Shown here piece after piece: positions 36,708 through 45,139 of a stretch of 64,000 nucleotides of DNA. Source of the DNA: Dyadobacter sp. CY345 (GTDB taxonomy: Bacteria > Bacteroidota > Bacteroidia > Cytophagales > Spirosomataceae). How positions within the stretch are numbered: position 1 is the stretch's first letter; every line of letters begins with the position of its first letter. Both the position numbers and the translations under genes were made by a program. The notes beneath the pieces were generated by a model that was not told where the DNA came from, did no database searches, and saw only the letters and a list, made by a program, of their open reading frames with translations. The stretch is from the NCBI RefSeq assembly GCF_021502725.1, contig NZ_JAKFFS010000001.1, positions 496,001-560,000 of the forward strand. Reading direction: 5' to 3'.

Positions 36708-38021
36708 CTAAGAATTCGCAGTTTCCAGCGTATTAGATTCGGGTACGGTTGTTCTTATTTTATCAAAATTGACCAAAGCGACAATCGCTGCCACGCAAGC
36801 AATCGCAACACCGATGTAGACAAAAGCCTGAGCGTAAGAGATTGAGCTGGACTTGAACAAGAATCCCGCCAATACTGCCCCCACATTTCCGCCTGCGCCC
36901 ACAATTCCGCTTACTGAGCCGATTGCTTTTTGATTAACAAACGGAACAATGGCATAAGTAACGCCATTCGCCATTTTCAAAAACATAGCGAAACATAACA
37001 TACTGATTACTGCGATCGTTAAGGTTGAACTTTGCGCGAAAAGTGCGATACCAATTCCTTCCAACGCTAGCAGAAGTGCTAATAAACGTCCCTTACCAAG
37101 CATACCATATTTTAAACCCACTTTATCAGCCACAATTCCACCCAAAGCGCGGGCGAATAAATTCATAAAACCGAAGGTTCCGGCAAGGATTCCGGCCACT
37201 GCCAGCGTTGCGTTAAAATTTTCAAAAAAGTATAAAGCAGCGATGTTATCAAACGTAATTTCAATACCGAAACAAGCTCCGTATGCAAGGAAAAGTGCCC
37301 AGGTTCGTGGGTCTTTCATCGCCATTGTCATGGTACCTTTCACTTTAACGGTCGAGTTTTGAGTCGATTCCGGCAGTTCGTCAAAGTTTCCGGCTGGCGT
37401 ATCTTTAGTGTAGAAATAATAAACAAAAGCAAAAATAAATAAAGCAATACCCGGTACGATCATCGCCAGACGCCATGCCGATTCAGGTAGATAACCTGCG
37501 CCGATAAAACCTGCGAAGATCAAAGGCATAACCATATTGGTAACACCGCCGCCTAAATTTCCCCAGCCCCCAGCCACCGCATTGGCCGTTCCTACAATTT
37601 TTTTGTCAAACATGACAGACGTGTGATATTGGGTAACTACAAACGATGCACCGATCACTCCAATTGCTAATCTGAAAAGTAAAAATCCTTCATAGGAGTG
37701 AACCAGGCCGACAGTCATAACCGGTATGGAACAGATACCTAACAGTGCAGTGTACGTTTTTCTTGGTCCCCAGGAATCACAAAGTTTTCCAACAGCGATA
37801 CGGGCAATGATGGTTGCGGCTACGGAAGCAATGATGATATTACCGATTTGTCCTTTGGTTAAACCTAAATCCGTTTTTACAACGGTCATCAGCGGAGCCA
37901 GTCCGAACCAGCCGAAAAAGCAAAGGAAAAAAGCCATCCAGGTCAGGTGGAAAGTGCGCATTTGTACGCCTTTCGCGCTGAAAATATTTAATTTTTGTAA
38001 CGGTTTATTCGACATTTCCAT
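36708..38021 (-). CDS. NarK/NasA-type nitrate/nitrite MFS transporter
   Basis: 437 residues with twelve predicted membrane helices. The family signature appears as GNLGGGVTNMVMP near 150-162, and the second one as GIVGAGGNVGAV near 375. Conserved Arg residues in helices 2 and 8 fit the anion site. It imports nitrate (or exports nitrite) at the inner membrane for the reductase encoded 24 bases downstream. An ATG at 38015 is an alternative start. Fusion to a second domain is not seen. Confidence 0.92.
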   Translation of the reverse strand: MEMSNKPLQKLNIFSAKGVQMRTFHLTWMAFFLCFFGWFGLAPLMTVVKTDLGLTKGQIGNIIIASVAATIIARIAVGKLCDSWGPRKTYTALLGICSIPVMTVGLVHSYEGFLLFRLAIGVIGASFVVTQYHTSVMFDKKIVGTANAVAGGWGNLGGGVTNMVMPLIFAGFIGAGYLPESAWRLAMIVPGIALFIFAFVYYFYTKDTPAGNFDELPESTQNSTVKVKGTMTMAMKDPRTWALFLAYGACFGIEITFDNIAALYFFENFNATLAVAGILAGTFGFMNLFARALGGIVADKVGLKYGMLGKGRLLALLLALEGIGIALFAQSSTLTIAVISMLCFAMFLKMANGVTYAIVPFVNQKAIGSVSGIVGAGGNVGAVLAGFLFKSSSISYAQAFVYIGVAIACVAAIVALVNFDKIRTTVPESNTLETANS

Positions 38022-38088
38022 AGTTCAATACGTTTTAAACTTTTGATAATAAGAGTGATGTAGAATTTGAATTTTATATGATAAGAAG

Positions 38089-39450
38089 TTATTTCAGGAA
38101 GTCAGGCTTGATGCTGATCATAAGATATGCCCAATTGGCCATTTTCTTTGGATCGGTTACTCCCTTTACCTGAGCCAGTGAGTTTGTTGGCAAAAAGGTG
38201 CAGTATCCTCCCTGAAAACTGATCGTTTTGGTTAAGTTATAGCTTGCGATAATATCCAGTTCTTCTCCAAAATTGCTGCTCAGTTTTTCATCTTTGGCGT
38301 CGTTAATCTGCGCAGCACTTGAAAATTGATGCAGATCTGCCTGGATAGAAAGTTTTGGAGATGCTTTGATCGTGCTGGTCAGGTATAGGTCTGAAAGTCC
38401 ACCCTTCCCGAATCCGTTTGCAGCATAGAAATAATCCATTTGTCCCCAAAACTTATGCGGTGTGCCGTAAAGCGGGTCGAAACTTCTGTTTTTATTACTG
38501 CGAGAACCACTGCCGGAAGTATAATCAAATCCTGGTCCCAAACTGATAAACCTGTTCACGTCGTAAATTGCTCTCACCGAATACATATAAGACGATAATC
38601 GGACGCCATCTTTATCTTTTCCTTGCTGCAAATAACCGCTGGCTGTAAAATTCCAGTTTTTCCCTAGTTTCGTTTGAATATATGGCCCCAACGTTACCCG
38701 GCTGTTTACGCCTTTTTCAAGTGTTTTTGTGCCTGTTGCAGTCAAAGTATATTTCTGAAAATCGTCTTTTAAAATCAAAAATGAGACATTCCCCTGACTT
38801 AGCTTTTTACCCAAATAAACGAACTGCATCGACTTATACATCGTGCCTATTCCATTAGTTCCGGCGGCATAACCATTGGGTACGCCATTGTATAAAGTGC
38901 CTGTTTTTAACTCACTGTTCTGGTTATACGCAAAGCCTAAATGAGCGGCAAAACCTTTGTTGCCATACTTGATTAATGCCGCATCGTGACGCCGTGCCTG
39001 TTGCAGCCAGTCAAGGTTTCCAAGCAACCGGCTGTCGTCATAAAGCAATTCCTGGCGACCGATCTTGATTGAAAACTCTTTTCCAAGTTTGGTCTGATTG
39101 GTGTCCACTAAACTAATTTCTCCCCAGGCCTCATGTAACATAAAACCATTTAAATTGGCATTTACGATGCGGTTATTGGTTGAAGCATCCTGTCCCCAAA
39201 CCCGCACATCCTGTGCAGATATATAAAAATTTGTTCGATAACCTTTGTATCCAACATTCAACCGCGTGCGTTGCGAAGTAAAAAATGCCGGTTTGCTTCC
39301 TTTGGAAAGGGGAGAACCCTGACCATCCAAAAGCTCAGAACGTGTGCGAAGCTGACCTGAAATGCTCAACTGAGCCTTTGATTGTGAAGGTAGCAGAAAA
39401 GACATGACTAGCGCAACTCCTGTAATCAGGAGGTAGATTTTTGTTTTCAT
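38089..39450 (-). CDS. Alginate-export family outer-membrane porin in the nitrate island
   Basis: 453 residues. A signal peptide (LLITGVALVMSFLLPSQSKAQ) precedes a barrel opening LSISGQLRTRSELLDGQG, typical of the Alginate_exp barrels of AlgE/OprE type. Many alternating strands follow, ending with an aromatic-containing last strand (WAYLMISIKPDFLK). In this place, 67 bases upstream of narK on the same strand, a role as nitrate or nitrite porin is more likely than alginate export; that is inference. Its leader holds a candidate pseudoknot that overlaps the ribosome-binding region. Confidence 0.82.
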   Translation of the reverse strand: MKTKIYLLITGVALVMSFLLPSQSKAQLSISGQLRTRSELLDGQGSPLSKGSKPAFFTSQRTRLNVGYKGYRTNFYISAQDVRVWGQDASTNNRIVNANLNGFMLHEAWGEISLVDTNQTKLGKEFSIKIGRQELLYDDSRLLGNLDWLQQARRHDAALIKYGNKGFAAHLGFAYNQNSELKTGTLYNGVPNGYAAGTNGIGTMYKSMQFVYLGKKLSQGNVSFLILKDDFQKYTLTATGTKTLEKGVNSRVTLGPYIQTKLGKNWNFTASGYLQQGKDKDGVRLSSYMYSVRAIYDVNRFISLGPGFDYTSGSGSRSNKNRSFDPLYGTPHKFWGQMDYFYAANGFGKGGLSDLYLTSTIKASPKLSIQADLHQFSSAAQINDAKDEKLSSNFGEELDIIASYNLTKTISFQGGYCTFLPTNSLAQVKGVTDPKKMANWAYLMISIKPDFLK

Positions 39451-39455
39451 TTGAA

Positions 39456-39522
39456 TCTGTGATAAAATGAAAAAAAGTAACTGTTGCCATGACTATGGCA
39501 GAATTCGGTCACAGAGGCAACA
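39456..39522 (-). promoter_or_regulatory. Candidate H-type pseudoknot leader (RNA switch) before the porin gene
   Basis: In the minus-strand transcript, the 14-base block TGTTGCCTCTGTGA (39522-39509) can pair with two downstream segments: its first half with GGCAACA (39488-39482) and its second half with TCACAGA (39462-39456). That is an H-type pseudoknot. The second helix ends 5 bases before the ATG at 39450, so it would block ribosome binding. A competing hairpin TGCCAT-AGTC-ATGGCA (39500-39485) shares bases with the first helix. Ligand unknown; no known riboswitch class matched. Confidence 0.45.
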
Positions 39523-39641
39523 CCGTACGCTCCGGATACTCAGGAATTTGCTTTATGTTCTTTTTTCCATTTTATTTGGTGCGTTTGTGTGATACATAAA
39601 CAACATCCCTAGGTTTGAATAGCCCTGTTGGGATAGTACAT

Positions 39642-39676
39642 AAGCCGATTTTGGTGTCCCCACACCGGATCGGCTT
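39642..39676 (-). terminator. Strong hairpin after cobA
   Basis: An outer 8-bp stem (AAGCCGAT with ATCGGCTT) encloses an inner 5-bp stem (GGTGT with ACACC). It starts 5 bases past the cobA stop. The T run lies on the plus-strand side (TTTTATTTT), so its minus-strand activity as a terminator is less sure; it could be a bidirectional block or leader element of the porin transcript. Confidence 0.55.
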
Positions 39677-39681
39677 TTATT

Positions 39682-40440
39682 TTAAGAGGCCAGATTGGCG
39701 CTCTGCAAATATTCCATCGCATAGGATGGATGCAACCCAACAACCTCCCCAAGCACGATGATTGCCGGCGTGCCCAGTTTATTTTCTTTCACTAATCGTG
39801 GCATTTCCCAAACCTGCCCGATCACACTTTTTTCGTCCGCACGCGTTCCGTTCTGGATCACCGCCATCGGTAAATGTCCGCGGCCAAAATATTTATATAA
39901 ATCACAAATTTCATTCAGTTTATTCATGCCCATCAACACAACAATGGTGGCTTTGGACTGTGCCGCCAACCGCATGTCGTCCGATAGTTCTCCATTTCTG
40001 GTCGTTCCGGTAATGACCCAGAAACTTTCACTTACACCGCGACGGGTCACCGGAATCTCCAGGGAAGCCGGAACAGCTATACAGCTTGAAACACCCGGAA
40101 TTACTTCGCAGATAATATCATGGTCGCGGGCATATTCCATTTCCTCATGACCACGCCCAAATACGAAAGAATCACCGCCTTTCAAACGAACTACATGTCC
40201 GCGTTTCCGGGCAAGCTTTACAATCAGTCCATTGATTTCATCCTGAGAAAAAGAGGCTTCACCCACTTTTTTTCCAACATATATTTTCATTGCTGCTTCC
40301 GGTGCAAAATCAAGAATTTCAGTGCTGACCAGTTCGTCGTATAAAACGACATCGGCTGTTCTTAAAACTTTGATTCCTTTTAAAGTAATCAGCTCTCCGT
40401 TTCCAGGACCTGCTCCCACGAGTGTAAGTTTCGCATCCAT
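39682..40440 (-). CDS. cobA: Uroporphyrinogen-III C-methyltransferase (SUMT)
   Basis: 252 residues, full length for stand-alone SUMT. It has the SAM-binding VGAGPGNGELITLKG near 8-22, the VRLKGGDSFVFGRGHEE motif near 83-99, the VIPGVSS segment near 112-118 and a TLVVLMG-like strand (TIVVLMGMNKL). It methylates uroporphyrinogen III twice to precorrin-2, the first step of siroheme synthesis; the dehydrogenase partner is at 30.3-30.9 kb. It is divergent from nirB and has a good promoter in the shared gap. Confidence 0.93.
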   Translation of the reverse strand: MDAKLTLVGAGPGNGELITLKGIKVLRTADVVLYDELVSTEILDFAPEAAMKIYVGKKVGEASFSQDEINGLIVKLARKRGHVVRLKGGDSFVFGRGHEEMEYARDHDIICEVIPGVSSCIAVPASLEIPVTRRGVSESFWVITGTTRNGELSDDMRLAAQSKATIVVLMGMNKLNEICDLYKYFGRGHLPMAVIQNGTRADEKSVIGQVWEMPRLVKENKLGTPAIIVLGEVVGLHPSYAMEYLQSANLAS

Positions 40441-40514
40441 CTCTTTTATATATGTCTGGTGAATATTAGAAATATACTATGTATAGTAAATAGTAACTAT
40501 CGCTATTGTTGGTT

Positions 40515-40544
40515 CAAAATTAGCATCAATATTTTATAAAACAA
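40515..40544 (-). promoter_or_regulatory. Bacteroidota-type promoter for cobA
   Basis: On the minus strand: TTG (40544-40542), a 19-base spacer and TAATTTTG (40522-40515), an exact fit to TTG-N19-TAnnTTTG. Transcription would start near 40508, giving a leader of about 68 bases. A perfect palindrome TACTATGTATAGTA (40475-40488) lies just downstream of that start. Confidence 0.62.
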
Positions 40545-40619
40545 CACTTTTGCCAAAAATTAAGCATCAATTTTAACTTAAATTAGAATTAAACGTTAGG
40601 ATTTGTGAAAAACACGCTT

Positions 40620-40627
40620 TAATTTTG
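40620..40627 (+). promoter_or_regulatory. Candidate -7 box for nirB
   Basis: TAATTTTG matches TAnnTTTG exactly, but the -33 region has only GTTAGG. Transcription would start near 40634 and the leader would be about 84 bases. The weak -33 box would fit a promoter that needs an activator, such as the NarL-like regulator encoded downstream. Confidence 0.45.
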
Positions 40628-40701
40628 ACATGTACTATTAGGTAGGTGAAATAGTTAAATATTTAAAAAGTGCAATAAAACAACAGGGTTATTCAAAATT
40701 A

Positions 40702-40719
40702 ATAGTTACTTATAACTAT
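40702..40719 (+). repeat. Inverted repeat overlapping the nirB start codon
   Basis: ATAGTTA (40702-40708) and TAACTAT (40713-40719) form a 7-bp stem with a 4-base loop, ending inside the nirB ATG. A second ATAGTTA at 40651-40657 could compete for the same partner. A related ATAGTTACTA sequence occurs early in the cobA leader (40500-40491, minus). It may be an operator or a translation-control hairpin. Confidence 0.45.
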
Positions 40720-43234
40720 GAAAGCAAACACAAACACGCATATTGTTATCATTGGTAATGGTATGGTTGGCTACAAATTCTGCGAGAAATTGCTGGCCAA
40801 GAAAAAAAATGATCAGGAATTCATGCTGACGGTTTTTGGGGAAGAACCTCGTGTGGCTTATGATCGTGTGCATTTGAGTGAATATTTTGCTGGTAAATCT
40901 GCGGACGATCTTACGATGGCGAGTAAAGAATGGTATGAAGAAAATAACATCAGACTATTTCTTTCGGACCCGGTGGTTGATATCGACAGAGAAGAAAAAT
41001 TGGTAAGGTCACATCATGGTCATGTAGTACATTACGACTATCTGATCATGGCAACCGGCTCCGGCGCGTTTGTTCCATCTATTCCCGGTGTGGAAAAAGA
41101 CGGTGTTTTTGTTTACAGAACAATTGAAGATTTAGAGCTTATCCAGGCATATGCCCGTAAGGCAAAAAGAGGCGCCGTTTTGGGTGGAGGTTTGCTAGGT
41201 CTGGAAGCGGCCAAAGCGTTGCTTGATCTTGGTCTTGAAGAGGCGCATGTCGTAGAATTTGCTTCACGCCTGATGCCCAGACAAATTGATGATGCCGGTT
41301 CTAAAATCTTGCAAAATCAGCTGGAATCTCTTGGTTTGAATATCCATCTTGCAAAAAGTACGCAGGAAATTGTGGGTAACGATTGTATCAAAGGCATGCA
41401 GTTTGTTGATAATACTTTCCTGGATGTGGATATGCTCGTAATTTCTGCCGGTATCCGTCCGCGCGATGAACTCGCAAAAATTGCAGGTTTGGAAACACAC
41501 CCTCGCGGCGGGATCATTGTCGACAACGGATTAAGAACTTCTGATCCCTATATTTTTGCCATAGGGGAATGTGCTTTGGCGCATCATATGATCTACGGAC
41601 TTATTGCGCCGGGTTATGAAATGGCAGATGTAGTTGCCAGTGCTTTGACGGGTGTAGACAAAGCGTTTTTGCCTTATGATATGTCTACAAAACTGAAACT
41701 TATCGGGACGGATGTAGCAAGTTTTGGAGATCCTTTTATTGAGGAACCAGCCTGTAAAACAATCCGCTACGAAAATAAAGCAAAAGGTATATATAAAAGA
41801 ATCAACGTTTCGCCGGATGGTAAAGAATTACTGGGTGGAATTCTGGTAGGTGATGCGGAGCAATACAATATGCTTTTACAAACCTGTAAAAATAAAACAA
41901 TTCTTCCACCAGATTCGGAAGATCTTATTTTAGGTTTGCGAGGCGGAGAAGAGGCAGGTGCCGGGGTGATGAGTTTGCCTGATGACGCCCTGATTTGTTC
42001 CTGCGAAGCGATTACAAAAGGAATGCTTTGCCATGAAATTGGTGAAAAAGGCAATAATACGATAGATCTGCTGAAAAAATCCTGCAAAGCCGGTACCGGC
42101 TGTGGTGGCTGTGTTCCGCTGGTGAAAGATATTATCCAGGGTGTGATGAAGCAAAATGGGCAGTATATCAAAACAGTTATTTGTGAACATTTTGATCATT
42201 CCCGCCAGGAATTATTGGATCTGGTGAAAATGAATGGGTTGAAAACCTATGGTGAAGTATTGAATGAGTTTGGACATGGTGATGGCTGTGAAGTTTGCAA
42301 GCCGGTAGTGGCGTCGGTATTAGCCAGTCTTTGGAATGAAAATGTTCTGACAAAAGACCGTGCGCCTATTCAGGATTCCAATGACCGGTATCTGGCTAAT
42401 ATCCAAAAAGGAGGAACCTATTCAGTTGTTCCGAGAATTCCGGGTGGAGAAATTACACCAGATAAATTGATTGTGATCGGACAGGTTGCCAAAAAATATA
42501 ATTTGTATACGAAAATTACCGGAGGACAAAGGATAGATCTTTTTGGTGCCCACGTCAATGACCTGCCTTTGATCTGGGAAGAATTGATTGATGCTGGTTT
42601 TGAAAGCGGTCATGCGTACGGGAAAGCATTAAGAACTGTAAAAAGTTGTGTAGGATCAACCTGGTGCCGATTTGGGGTGCAGGATTCTGTTTCTTTTGCT
42701 ATTGAAATTGAAGACAGATATAAAGGAATTCGTGCTCCGCATAAATTCAAATCTGCTGTTTCTGGATGTATCCGTGAATGTGCTGAGGCGCAGAGTAAGG
42801 ATTTTGGCATCATCGCTACTGAAAAAGGATGGAATTTATATGTCTGCGGAAATGGTGGTTCAAAACCCCAGCACGCGCAATTGCTGGCCTCCGATGTTGA
42901 CAAAGAAACCTGTATAAAACTGATCGATAGATTCCTCATGTTTTATATCAAAACGGCCGATCCATTGACTAGAACAGCCACCTGGCTGAACAAAATGGAA
43001 GGTGGATTATCTTACTTAAAAGCAGTTATTGTGGATGACCTTCTGGGATTATCCTTAGCATTTGAAGAAGAAATGCAGACTTTGATCAATAACTACAAAT
43101 GTGAATGGAAAGAAGTTGTTAACAGTCCGGAATTAAGAAAACGCTACAATCATTTTGTAAACGTCCCTGAAAAAGATCCAACCATAACATTCGAAGAAAT
43201 GCGCACCCAAAAACGAGCCAAAGAATGGGTCTAG
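40718..43234 (+). CDS. nirB: Nitrite reductase (NADH) large subunit
   Basis: 838 residues, full length. Order: FAD/NAD domain with IIGNGMVGYKF near 11-21 and GGGLLGLEAAKAL near 155; a BFD-like [2Fe-2S] region with CSCEAITKG near 429 and CKAGTGCGGC near 460; a second such region near 495-530; then the nitrite reductase ferredoxin-like and siroheme domains. The [4Fe-4S]-siroheme ligands are present as C-x5-C (SCVGSTWC) and C-x3-C (GCIREC) near 650-690. It reduces nitrite to ammonium with NADH in the cytoplasm. NirD follows after a 100-base gap that holds a hairpin repeat. Confidence 0.96.
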   Translation: MKANTNTHIVIIGNGMVGYKFCEKLLAKKKNDQEFMLTVFGEEPRVAYDRVHLSEYFAGKSADDLTMASKEWYEENNIRLFLSDPVVDIDREEKLVRSHHGHVVHYDYLIMATGSGAFVPSIPGVEKDGVFVYRTIEDLELIQAYARKAKRGAVLGGGLLGLEAAKALLDLGLEEAHVVEFASRLMPRQIDDAGSKILQNQLESLGLNIHLAKSTQEIVGNDCIKGMQFVDNTFLDVDMLVISAGIRPRDELAKIAGLETHPRGGIIVDNGLRTSDPYIFAIGECALAHHMIYGLIAPGYEMADVVASALTGVDKAFLPYDMSTKLKLIGTDVASFGDPFIEEPACKTIRYENKAKGIYKRINVSPDGKELLGGILVGDAEQYNMLLQTCKNKTILPPDSEDLILGLRGGEEAGAGVMSLPDDALICSCEAITKGMLCHEIGEKGNNTIDLLKKSCKAGTGCGGCVPLVKDIIQGVMKQNGQYIKTVICEHFDHSRQELLDLVKMNGLKTYGEVLNEFGHGDGCEVCKPVVASVLASLWNENVLTKDRAPIQDSNDRYLANIQKGGTYSVVPRIPGGEITPDKLIVIGQVAKKYNLYTKITGGQRIDLFGAHVNDLPLIWEELIDAGFESGHAYGKALRTVKSCVGSTWCRFGVQDSVSFAIEIEDRYKGIRAPHKFKSAVSGCIRECAEAQSKDFGIIATEKGWNLYVCGNGGSKPQHAQLLASDVDKETCIKLIDRFLMFYIKTADPLTRTATWLNKMEGGLSYLKAVIVDDLLGLSLAFEEEMQTLINNYKCEWKEVVNSPELRKRYNHFVNVPEKDPTITFEEMRTQKRAKEWV

Positions 43235-43241
43235 CCAAAAA

Positions 43242-43284
43242 GGCCTGTAAGGCCGACATATCTTAGCATCGGGCACCGCCCGAT
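43242..43284 (+). repeat. Two-hairpin repeat element, single copy
   Basis: Hairpin 1 GGCCTGTAAGGCC (43242-43254), spacer GACATATCTTAGC, then hairpin 2 with 7-bp arms ATCGGGC-ACC-GCCCGAT (43268-43284). It is clearly related to the copies at 32967-33073, but the base changes are paired across both stems. It starts 8 bases past the nirB stop and could act as a processing or attenuation site before nirD. Confidence 0.78.
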
Positions 43285-43334
43285 GGCGCCGGGGCGTGGA
43301 TGTTATCAATAAATCATTCCAATAAAAAATCACC

Positions 43335-43688
43335 ATGGAACCAACACATAACACAAAAGACAGAATAATCTGGCACCTTGCCTGCAACGTCAGCGATATC
43401 CCCGAAGACGGCGGAGGCTGCGCCTTAATCGAAGGAAAACAAATTGCTATTTTCAACTTTGCCAGAAGAGGCGAGTGGTATGCTACTGACAACCAATGTC
43501 CACACCGCCAGCAAATGGCCATAGGCCGCGGAATGATCGGAAGTCAGGGAGATGAGCCCAAGGTTGCCTGCCCGTTTCACAAAAAAACTTTCTCTTTAAA
43601 AAGCGGACAATGCCTGACCGATGACGAATATAAAATCAATACCTTTCCCGTGATCGTCAAGGAAAATCAGGTTTATATTGGGTTGTAA
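43335..43688 (+). CDS. nirD: Nitrite reductase (NADH) small subunit, Rieske type
   Basis: 117 residues. The Rieske-like core has CPH (NQCPHRQ near 55-61) and CPFH (near 80-83), supplying two Cys and two His for a [2Fe-2S] cluster, unlike the cluster-less NirD of enteric bacteria. EWYATDNQCPH and the C-terminal KENQVYIGL strand are typical. It partners NirB. The next gene, the histidine kinase, starts 6 bases later, so NirD and the two-component system are cotranscribed. Confidence 0.93.
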   Translation: MEPTHNTKDRIIWHLACNVSDIPEDGGGCALIEGKQIAIFNFARRGEWYATDNQCPHRQQMAIGRGMIGSQGDEPKVACPFHKKTFSLKSGQCLTDDEYKINTFPVIVKENQVYIGL

Positions 43689-43694
43689 ATAAAA

Positions 43695-45122
43695 ATGGAA
43701 AAACTCGAAAGTCAGGTTGCGGATCGTTTGACAAGATATTACATCGTCGCGCTGACTTTGGTCGCCGTGCTGACAGTCAGCGGACTTTTTTTAGTCAGAA
43801 GGACGATCAATAACTTAAATCATGACAGTCGGGTAGTTAATGTGGCCGGTCGCCAGCGCATGTTAAGTCAGCGTTTGACAAAGCTTGCTATTTTACAAAC
43901 CGAAAAAATTCCAACAAAGGATTCTGTCAAAATCGACTCACTGCTTCATGTCTGGAAAGTAAGCCACGAACAATTGCTTCGCGGACGGATCAAGATGGAA
44001 AGTGAATTTGTGGTTTTGAAAAGCGATTCGATCAAAAAAATGTATAAAGATCTGGAACCGGTTTTTCAGACAATGTATAAGAATTTTCTGATTATCGACA
44101 GTCAGATAGTTTCGGAAGAGGAAAAGAAAATGGCACTTCAAACGATTCTTTCAACCGAGCCAATATTTCTCAGTCAAATGGAAGCTATTGTTTTTCAGTT
44201 TGATAAAGAAAGTTATGGAAGGATCAGGATTTTGGAGCAGATAGAATGGATTCTTGATGTGCTCACTTTACTGGTCCTTCTGGCAGAAGGTATTTTGATT
44301 TTCAGGCCCGTTGTAAACACCACACGACGGGTCGTTCGTTTGCTGGCAGCATCGGAAGATGCTGTGCGCGTGGCAAATAAAAAACTGAAAGTAGTTAATA
44401 GTCAGCTTATTCGGGCACAGGACGATCTGGTAAGAAGCGAAGAAGAAAAGTATCAGCTGCAACTGGCGGAAGACCGGGTTAGAGCAGCGGCAATAATCGA
44501 AGGGCAGGAAGAAGAACGAAAACGTTTCGCACTGGAATTGCACGACGGTATCGGACAAATGCTGACCGGACTGAAACTCCAGGCCGAAAAACTCAAACAA
44601 ATGCAGTTTGATGATGAGAAACAAAGGCTTCGTTTTGACAAACTTGTAACGTTGATCCAGGATACAATTCACACAACCCGCCAGGTTTCTTTCAATCTTA
44701 TGCCTTCCGTTTTGAGTGATTTTGGTTTGAGTGCAGCGTTGAATCTGCTTTGCGCGCAAACCTCGGAATTGTCAGGAATAAAAATAAAATATGAGGGTAT
44801 AAAGGATCGTATCGCACTGGCCCGACCTATGGAAATCGGACTGTATAGAATCGCCCAGGAAGCTTTGAATAACGCGGTTAAACATGCTGAATCGGACAAT
44901 ATAAAGATAAAATTAGAACAAAAAGAGAATCAGATAGTTTTGGAGATTGAGGATGATGGGAAAGGATTTTTAATTAGTAATTTGAAAAATAAAAACGGAT
45001 CTTTTTTGACACAAAACGGAATTGAAAATATCCGAACGCGTACGCAATTGCTCAACGGTAAAATGGAAATTATATCAAAAGTGGACTCCGGAACCAAACT
45101 GGTAATTAATCTTCATGTGTAA
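43695..45122 (+). CDS. NarX-like sensor histidine kinase
   Basis: 475 residues. TM1 is at about 16-35. A periplasmic PilJ/type IV-pili-chemotaxis-like domain follows, with VNVAGRQRMLSQRL near 48-61 that matches the nitrate-binding P-box region of NarX. TM2 is at about 184-203. A coiled coil leads to HisKA_3 with phospho-acceptor H283 (ELHDGIGQ) and a HATPase_c domain (EALNNAVKHA near 391; DDGKGF near 420). It probably senses nitrate or nitrite and phosphorylates the response regulator encoded 17 bases downstream. Ligand is inferred from the domain and neighbours. Confidence 0.88.
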   Translation: MEKLESQVADRLTRYYIVALTLVAVLTVSGLFLVRRTINNLNHDSRVVNVAGRQRMLSQRLTKLAILQTEKIPTKDSVKIDSLLHVWKVSHEQLLRGRIKMESEFVVLKSDSIKKMYKDLEPVFQTMYKNFLIIDSQIVSEEEKKMALQTILSTEPIFLSQMEAIVFQFDKESYGRIRILEQIEWILDVLTLLVLLAEGILIFRPVVNTTRRVVRLLAASEDAVRVANKKLKVVNSQLIRAQDDLVRSEEEKYQLQLAEDRVRAAAIIEGQEEERKRFALELHDGIGQMLTGLKLQAEKLKQMQFDDEKQRLRFDKLVTLIQDTIHTTRQVSFNLMPSVLSDFGLSAALNLLCAQTSELSGIKIKYEGIKDRIALARPMEIGLYRIAQEALNNAVKHAESDNIKIKLEQKENQIVLEIEDDGKGFLISNLKNKNGSFLTQNGIENIRTRTQLLNGKMEIISKVDSGTKLVINLHV

Positions 45123-45139
45123 ATCATAATCCTGGCGAG

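Noticed and set aside
38089..39450. Alginate export as the true role of the porin
   Set aside because: No alginate genes are nearby; all neighbours are nitrate-assimilation genes, so the family name is probably misleading here.
39456..39545. Known riboswitch classes (cobalamin, molybdenum cofactor, preQ1) for the porin leader
   Set aside because: I could not match any class consensus by eye; only the pairing pattern is claimed. An Infernal search against Rfam would decide.
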